Part shown: positions 63,370 through 64,000 of the stretch, piece after piece | Layout: each line of letters begins with the position of its first letter | Position numbering within the stretch: the stretch's first letter is position 1 | Assembly: GCA_049514215.1 (NCBI GenBank) | Contig: JBEKVI010000010.1 | Location: forward strand, 29,959 to 93,958 | Direction of reading: 5' to 3' | Source of the DNA: BOG-994 sp049514215 | GTDB taxonomy: Bacteria; Pseudomonadota; Gammaproteobacteria; Burkholderiales; Burkholderiaceae_D | Length of the DNA stretch: 64,000 nt | The notes under the pieces: model-generated | What the model saw: only the letters and a program-made list of their open reading frames with translations | Told to the model about the DNA's origin: nothing | Databases searched by the model: none | Position numbers and translations under genes: made by a program

Positions 63370-64000
63370 ATGAACGCTCGTGAAACCGCGACACTCGTAA
63401 GAGCCTTTGATCGTGCCTATATCAACGGCCGGTTCGTCACTCCTCATGGGACCCAGGTCGTCGACCTCGTGAACCCGACCGACAATACGGTTCTCGGGAA
63501 GGTCACCATGGCAGACGAAATCGACACCCGAAATGCCATCGGTGCTGCGAAAGCGGCGTTCAACAGCTTTTCGCAAAGTAGCAAGGAATACCGAATGGAG
63601 CTCCTGCAGCGGTTGCACGACGCCGTGGCCAAGCGAATGGATCAACTCGTTGAAGCGACCGTCGTAGAATATGGCGCACCGCAAGACCGTGCGAGGGGTT
63701 CCAACAACCTCGCGGCGAACATTTTCCTGCACTTCAAGAAAGTCCTCGAAGATTTTGACCTGGTCAAAACTGTCGGCACATCTAAGGTCGTGATGGAGCC
63801 GGCTGGCGTGGTGGGCATCTTTACGCCATGGAATTCGAGCGCCGGCTCGATTGCGATCAAGGTGGCGCCGGCGATCGCTGCCGGATGCACGATCGTCATC
63901 AAGCCAAGCGAGATGAGCGCTATGCAAACGGAAGTGTTGATGGACGCCTTTCATGAAGCCGGGTTGCCTCCTGGCGTCATCAATGTCGTGACGGGCCTCG
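63370..64000 (+). CDS. Aldehyde dehydrogenase family protein (partial, 3' truncated)
   Basis: The first 210 codons of an NAD(P)-dependent aldehyde dehydrogenase (about 480 expected). ATG 63370 has AAAGGTGAG upstream. The visible part covers YINGRF, VVDLVNPTDNTVLGKV, and the cofactor/transition-state segment with catalytic Asn in TPWNSSAGS, followed by IKVAPAIAAGCTIVIKPSE. The catalytic Cys and Glu lie beyond the right edge. Substrate unknown. Confidence 0.94.
   Translation, partial: MNARETATLVRAFDRAYINGRFVTPHGTQVVDLVNPTDNTVLGKVTMADEIDTRNAIGAAKAAFNSFSQSSKEYRMELLQRLHDAVAKRMDQLVEATVVEYGAPQDRARGSNNLAANIFLHFKKVLEDFDLVKTVGTSKVVMEPAGVVGIFTPWNSSAGSIAIKVAPAIAAGCTIVIKPSEMSAMQTEVLMDAFHEAGLPPGVINVVTGL

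Overview
The window is a GC-rich chromosomal segment of a Gram-negative bacterium. Outer-membrane proteins dominate the evidence for this: a TonB-dependent receptor, an autotransporter, an RND pump with a NodT-type outer-membrane lipoprotein, Tat-exported proteins and a lipoprotein phospholipase D. The mix suggests a gammaproteobacterium (Xanthomonadales/Rhodanobacteraceae-like) or possibly a betaproteobacterium; there is no rRNA or tRNA in the window to settle this. Coding density is high and most genes are ordinary accessory metabolism, transport and signalling. No CRISPR array, prophage, rRNA or tRNA gene was seen.

Layout. 1-2345 (-): an IorA/IorB-type molybdenum hydroxylase pair, cut by the left edge. 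2879-3262: small secreted protein. 3492-11788: a polyol (mannitol/sorbitol) cluster, with a PfkB sugar kinase facing an MtlR-like AraC regulator and a six-gene operon smoEFGK-mtlK-smoS. 12376-16412: a small HExxH protein, DUF488 protein, chromate transporter and FAD monooxygenase. 16662-18252 (-): a cupredoxin protein translationally coupled to a beta-barrel protein. 18735-20330: lipoprotein phospholipase D, followed by a hairpin-rich 690-bp gap. 21021-25403: a c-di-GMP phosphodiesterase with an N-terminal receiver, in an operon with a MASE4 histidine kinase. 25400-29299: WYL regulator with a divergent secreted protein and an inverted-repeat operator, PLP decarboxylase, DUF1801 protein. 29378-33127 (-): type-B carboxylesterase and a LytS/LytTR two-component pair. 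33395-39146: TonB-dependent receptor and autotransporter. 39515-43955: diaminopropionate ammonia-lyase, a mono-haem beta-propeller-like protein and an orphan periplasmic binding protein. 44157-53380 (-): an MdtABC-NodT RND efflux operon whose MdtC-like pump has an unusual Ser/Thr-rich insert. 53877-59150: a gluconate/aldonolactone cluster (lactonase, GntP, FGGY gluconokinase, Tat-exported amidohydrolase). 59302-60781: small regulator-like protein, SRPBCC-like protein, membrane protein. 60962-63015: a decay zone with a truncated lldD, an internally deleted IS110 element, a VOC protein and a coding-like frame broken by stops. 63370-end: aldehyde dehydrogenase cut by the right edge.

How the genes work together. 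The polyol operon imports hexitols, oxidises them to ketohexose (MtlK, SmoS) and feeds a fructokinase-like enzyme, probably under the AraC-type regulator. The gluconate cluster would hydrolyse lactone in the periplasm, import gluconate and phosphorylate it. The MASE4 kinase and receiver-EAL protein probably form one phosphorelay controlling c-di-GMP breakdown. The least explained parts are the hairpin array at 20396-20520, the possible ATC start of the phospholipase D, the MdtC insert, and the IS110 remnant with its inverted repeats.
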